Virus record (IMG/VR): IMGVR_UViG_3300037189_003850
Location: 1-22,282 of that record
Source of the DNA: a virus
Length of the DNA stretch: 22,282 bases
Strand: one strand, 5' to 3'
Numbering within the stretch: position 1 is the first letter of the stretch; each line of letters starts with the position of its first letter. This document shows positions 10,401 to 16,400 of the stretch, piece by piece. Under the pieces are notes generated by a model, which worked only from the letters and a program-made list of their open reading frames with translations, made no database searches and was not told the origin of the DNA. The position numbers and the translations under genes are program-made.

Positions 10401-13400
10401 ATTGATTCTAAACTGTCTGTTTTAAACACATACGCAGAACCTTGATTTTGAAAATTGACATCTGCTTTTGGACTAGAAATGATCAATGTAGATCCGGTAT
10501 AATCTAAATCGGCCGAATAACCAAATTGATCTCCAACATTGATATCGGGTGTGCCTCCTGCGGTAATTTCTAAAGATCCTGTAGCAGTGGTTAAGGCTAC
10601 TACACCGCCTCCAAAGGTTCTGCTGACTTTTATTTTTCCATTAACTCCGTATTGTAGAATTTCTTTAACATAATATGTTGTGCCAGAAATTAATCCGCCA
10701 AACGACACGCCTGTAACCAGTAGAGGCATGTTTATTACAATGCCTGTGGTATTCTTTAATACTATTGAATTGTCAACGCTAGAAGTTACAATTGCACGTG
10801 AATTTACTACTGAAGGAGTATCATCTATTAATACCAATGATCCGGCATCAATCGTTTGTATTAAATTGTATTTGTCATCGGTGTCTCTTTTGTAAACAAA
10901 GACTTTACCAGAAGCTTGTGCGCTGCTGTCACCGACATCATCCCATCCGGCATTGCTCGGGTCTACCCCCACTTCGCTAGACGAGTCTGCAAGTTGATAA
11001 TAGTTGTCTTGATATTTTACTACATCATCTTGATTGTAGATAATATCAGACTTCCACCAGCCTCTATAATTTTCAAAATATTGGCCATCACTATTCGGAG
11101 CTCCGACTACTAACACTGTGCCATCGCCGCTGGTAGCTAATGTAGTACCAAACTCGTCACCATCTTTGATTATTTCAACATCAAAATTTACACTCGAACC
11201 ATCAGACCCTAATGCAATCTGTTGAGGTAGTGCAAAATCAGTATTGTCTATATTCAAGATTTCCCAACTTACAGAGTCGTCGCCAAGTGTGGTTCCTTTA
11301 AACAGATACACTCTGCCTTTATTTCCAAATGCCGCTTTAGCGGCCACTGATGCATAGTAAGTAGTGCCAGACTGACTGATTGTTATTTCAGAACCAAAGG
11401 TTTCATTGCCTATTGGTCGAGGACTTAGATATGAATTAGTAATTTGCCAACGCTGTCCAGTCCAGTGGTACACTGAAATCATACCTTGTTTTGTAAAGCC
11501 CGAACTAGTACCAGACGTGGTTACTGGAATTATTCCTTGCGGAAGCCACACGGTTGATGTTGAGTTTGGATACGGCGGTGTTGCTAAAGATACTTGAGCA
11601 ACCCACAATCTATTATCCCACTCTACAATCTCATTTGGTGCATACGCAGTTAAAGGATTAAATGTTCCTTTATAATAGCTTTTGAGAGATCCTGCAAGTG
11701 GAGATCCAACAATTAATTGTTTACCGTCTGGGCTAAGAGCCATTGCTTTGCCGAACGATCCAGTGACACTTGGTCTAATGCTTTCGGCCGGAGTTAATAC
11801 CTGTGTAACTCCGATGCCGTTTAATGACTGGGCATACACCATCACATATCCAGTATCTGGGATGCTGGCAAATGTTTGACGTGTTAGCGAGTTGTAAACT
11901 ACCCTAGTTCCTAAATGTGACGGCTCTGCAATTCCAGCATCGATCAATTCTTTAGTAACAAATTGTTTTTTCTTTTTTATTACTTCCCAGCCAGTTGTTG
12001 TATTATTATCAATCCATACTGTTGAACCAGTTTTTAATAAAGCTGCTTGCTGAGGACTCAATTGTTCATAGTTAGCAAATCTTGCTTCTGTGAATAGATT
12101 TAAATTAACAATTGAACTGCCGTCCCATTCTGGTGGTTGAGCTTTTGCCGATACTTCTACTGTGATAGTTCTTGGAGTTGCAGAAACTATTTTAAAGAAT
12201 CCAGTTAAATTAACAATGTCTTTAATACCAACAATGTCGTCAATTTTACACTCGTGGAATCTTCCTAATTCAATTGTAACTTTAGTTTTTTCTTTTGTAA
12301 TGTTTGTAATAATCAAAATTGGAGATTGATTATATCGCAATACTGTCCACGAATAGTTGTCAAAGGTAATCCAAACATTGTCATTTTCATTAAAATTAGC
12401 AATATCTAAATCCAATATCGAATCTCGAGAGGAAATTATAAAATTTACTTGATCTGTTTTTACATAACCCGGAGTGCGAGAAAGCAACAGATCATCTGTA
12501 GTAGGATTGATATCGACTGAATATTTGTCAGGATCAATTGTAAAATCAGTTTTAAGTACTCTATAATATTGGTCGGAAATAGAATCTGATATTTCGTTTG
12601 CAATAATAATAGGTTGAGGATTAATTACAAAGCTGTCTTTGTTTAGAGTCATCTCAACTTCTCTTAGTTGATCAACTCCTCCTAACCTACCAACTCTAAA
12701 CGCCCATTCTTCTTTAAGGTCTACACTGCCTGCTGCAGAATTGCTGAGTTTATCAAATACTTTTGTTATCGAGTTTGCTGTTCCTTTCTCTTTAATAAAG
12801 CCTTGATACAATTGAAATTGTGTAACAGAATCTTCTGCTAAATTTTGTAAGTATTCTCTTTCTTGATAGCCAATCGAATGTCTGGCTAGATTTCTTTGAT
12901 TGTTTCCTAGTCCGTCTGCAGAAACTTCAAAGTAATCTTCAAATTGATTAATTTTGTAATCGAAGTTTGATACTAATTGTTTCTTCGGATCGCTGTCAAG
13001 TTTGGTCCAATAGGTATCGTCAAAAGATTCTACTCCTATCTGATTTGTTAAACTTGTCCAGTTATAACTTCTATAAGAAACAATGTCTCCAGATTTATAA
13101 TCTGTAAACGGTTGCCATTTCTGAATGTTTACATTGTCGAATAAGAAACCCGGACTTGTGTAATCTCCATCCCAATCTACTGTTACAAAGCCTTGAGTTT
13201 TGATACGATCCTGTCTATATCCTGTAGTCTTGTCATAGATAACATCGTTGAAAACGGTTCTGTCGCTGAATATTACTACATGCTCTTTAAGAACAAAATA
13301 AACTTTTAAGAAATAAATTCCGTTGGTTGTATTAACTGTTTCTACAGTTATGGATTGGAATCCTCTATTAACATTAATATTTGCGACCGGTAATACTTTA

Positions 13401-16400
13401 CCGTCATCTTTTAAAATTTGATAATCATAAAAACCGTCTAGTAAATTGTCTGCAACGCCCACAGGCATTGTGATATCAATTTTTTCTGCGGCTGGACTTA
13501 ATGTAATCAAAGATCCAATGGCCCAATTATGGGTGGTCCAGTACATAAATTCTTTAGATGATGTTAGCCAGTTTGTTGCTGATTTAATAGTGGGATCAAA
13601 ATTATCAAACTTAAATCCGACTGATATTAAATAATTTTCATAACCTAATAGAAAATCTACAACAGCCTGTATCGACGTTAACTTGGTACCGTATACTAAT
13701 TTTTGAGGATTTAAAGTGTTGAATGATCTTCTACGCTGTGCCTCAACTCCGCCAGTTAACGGAATGTTCGGTAATTTTTTCCAAAGAGTGGCATCAAACT
13801 CAGCAGTTGATGTATGGGTTTTTAATGCCCGATAAAAATCATTTCTATACCTTACAATTCTACCATTGTTAAAATTAGTATCTTGTGACCAGTCTGTAAA
13901 ATCTTCACTTACACCGCCTACTGTAATAAGAGGGTCTCCTTTATTAGGGCGGGCTTCATGATAGTTAAAATAAGGATGTATATTATCGTAGCCTGTAAGA
14001 ACCCATCCTCCTTCAGTCTTTTCAATGATCACTCCACTGTATGTTAAATTAGAAATCGGTGAACTTACATTAAAAATAATATCGTAGTTTTCTGAAGGAA
14101 TAAAAATACTACTTGACGATGACTTTGGACTCTTACTGTCTAACAAATATTTTTGTTGCGATTTATCTGCAAATCCAGACAATCTAGTCGACAGTGCTAC
14201 ATCTAAATTTTGTAATTTAGCTTCGTATTCGGCTAATTCTAAACCTCTCGACTTTACATATCCTGCAAGATATTTTACAAGGCCAACTGTTAAGTCTGCA
14301 CTAACTCCAGGAAGCGTTATGTCAGCCGGTGTTACAAATAAGTTTGTTTCTGAATGTACGGTCTGTCCAATGATATTAATTTTTGTTTTAGAAATGTCAA
14401 AACTATCGTTGATAAACTCAAATGGTTTTAATAACGACATTGCCATGACAACCGCAAACGGCCATTCGGAACTAGATCTCCATGCATATTCAGCAGGACT
14501 AATATCACCTAATACAAATGGGCCTCGATTATTAATTAAACTAAAGTTTTGTGCTAGATTTGAATCAAGAGGACTTAATAAATTACCATCACCGTCAACT
14601 GGGATGTGACCTATTATTGTTGGACGTTTATATCGATCGTATGTGCCTGCTCGATCGCCTTGACGAATTATACCGTCTCGTAAATCTTCCCATAACAATA
14701 AGTTACCGCTGGTATAAGGAGCAGGACCATATTCGCTTTCCCACCAATCTGGTTGTTCACTGAAGCCTAACATCTCCCAAGGACAACGATGTGGCCTGTC
14801 GGTGTCGTAAAACCATTGATATACACCTCTCCAATATCCAGGAAGATTAATAGTTCCCGAAGGATCGGCCATATTAGTATAGGTATATGTGAATGAATTT
14901 TCACTGTCAAAATACTCGTTCAATGTGTAATTAATATTTGTATTTTGCACCCATTTTAAAAATTCTTGAACAACTACATTATCAAGCTGTGCTTTAGAAT
15001 ATGTGCTGGTTGTATAATAGAATCCTCCAACGATATCGTCTATATTAAAAATATCTCTATTGTAAGTAACTTTGATATTGTTATAAATTCTATATTCTAA
15101 TTCTAATAATAGATCATCACGATAGTCATCATAGGCAACTGTGATACTACCGTCGTGCCCTTGTATAACCATTTGAGGTACAACATAAGTATCGTCTAAA
15201 AATTTTGCAGGAGTATATTTTTTGTATAATCCCATCGCAGACGGAGTAGGCGGAATATGATTGTATGCTGTGGATACATATTCTCTAATCTGGATTTGAT
15301 CGCCTCTGTTCAATTGAACTTTTAATATTACAAAACCAAATGTTGAATTAAATTCGTACTCTTTTGTGTACAATAACTGCTGTTCATTTATATAAACATA
15401 TACTGCTTTTCTACTTAGAGTATCTAATCCAAATTTTTCTGATAATGCAAACGTGTTAATTCCTGTGTCATCAACTGTGTAATCAATAGACGTATATGCT
15501 CCAGAACCGATCATGTCTGAATCTGCAAATGGGCTGTTTTCTGATTTTGTTTTTGTTAACTCATTTATGATATCATCAACAAAATCTGCAACATTTTCAT
15601 TAAAGTCTATTTCTGTTGCTTTTAAAATAAAATTATTTTTATAGTCAGTATAAGACTTTTTAGCATATTGTATCGATTTAACAATGTTAGAAGTTTTGTC
15701 TGTTAATAGATTAATTGCTAGAGGAGTTAACCCAGAATGTTTTAAAAATCTCTTACTGTTTTTTTGGTAACCAACAATGTCACGTAAATTAGACACGCCA
15801 GGCAGTGCACCACCAAATTCGTATGTAAACTCGACAGCACTTAGTAAATGATCAATTGCCTGACCAAGTGTAAATGATGTTAAAATTTGATTTAAAGGAT
15901 TCTTTTCTAATCCTACAGGAATTTCATAGTAGCCTTCGTTTGGCTCTAGATCTGTAATTATTTTTACAGACACAACATCTTTATCTGCAAATGTAGTGTT
16001 GTCAAAAGTAAATGTCGATCCTGCCCGTGTATATGAATCTGTGAAACGAACGCCGTTTAAATAGAAATTAATTTTTAATAGCGTTGTATCTGTTACTAAA
16101 CTCCAATCAACTGGATTTAAAGAAACTGAATTAGTAGACTGCGTAACAATGGTGCTGTCAATGATTGGTTGGATAAAAGAGTTATCTGTCGTGATCCATC
16201 CGTTGGCATTGTTTCCATTTATTTGATAAAATCCTGTTGAGATAGATTTTGAAAATACCTCTTGATTTGCTGTGTAATAAAATGACTCAGTGTCCCATAC
16301 CCAGTTAAATTGTATGTCTCCGATATTGTCAATATTAAGATAACTTAGACTAAATCCTAATTCAGAGTCAGCAGTACTGCTTCCAATTTTATAAGATAAA

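Larger units (their letters stand above)
9945..11790 (-). other. FG-GAP (integrin-alpha-like) beta-propeller within the giant protein
   Basis: Residues about 2173-2790 hold six FG-GAP-like units. Each has an opening 'FG....S.dG..l.vGsP' strand pair and a closing 'G.VyVf' strand. Openings are near 2184 (FGKAMALSPDGKQLIVGSP), 2301 (FGSEITISQSG), 2382 (FGTTLATSGDGTVLVVGAP), 2592 (FGYSADLDYTGSTLIISSP), 2654 (FGQNVSISSSGNRIAIGS) and 2729 (FGYTLDCTDSEIAVGSP). 'TGYVMVYAQ' just before the first unit may be the velcro strand that closes a seventh blade. Such propellers are ligand-binding platforms in integrins and many extracellular proteins. Here a receptor- or partner-binding surface is inferred. 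Boundaries are estimated by eye. Confidence 0.75.
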
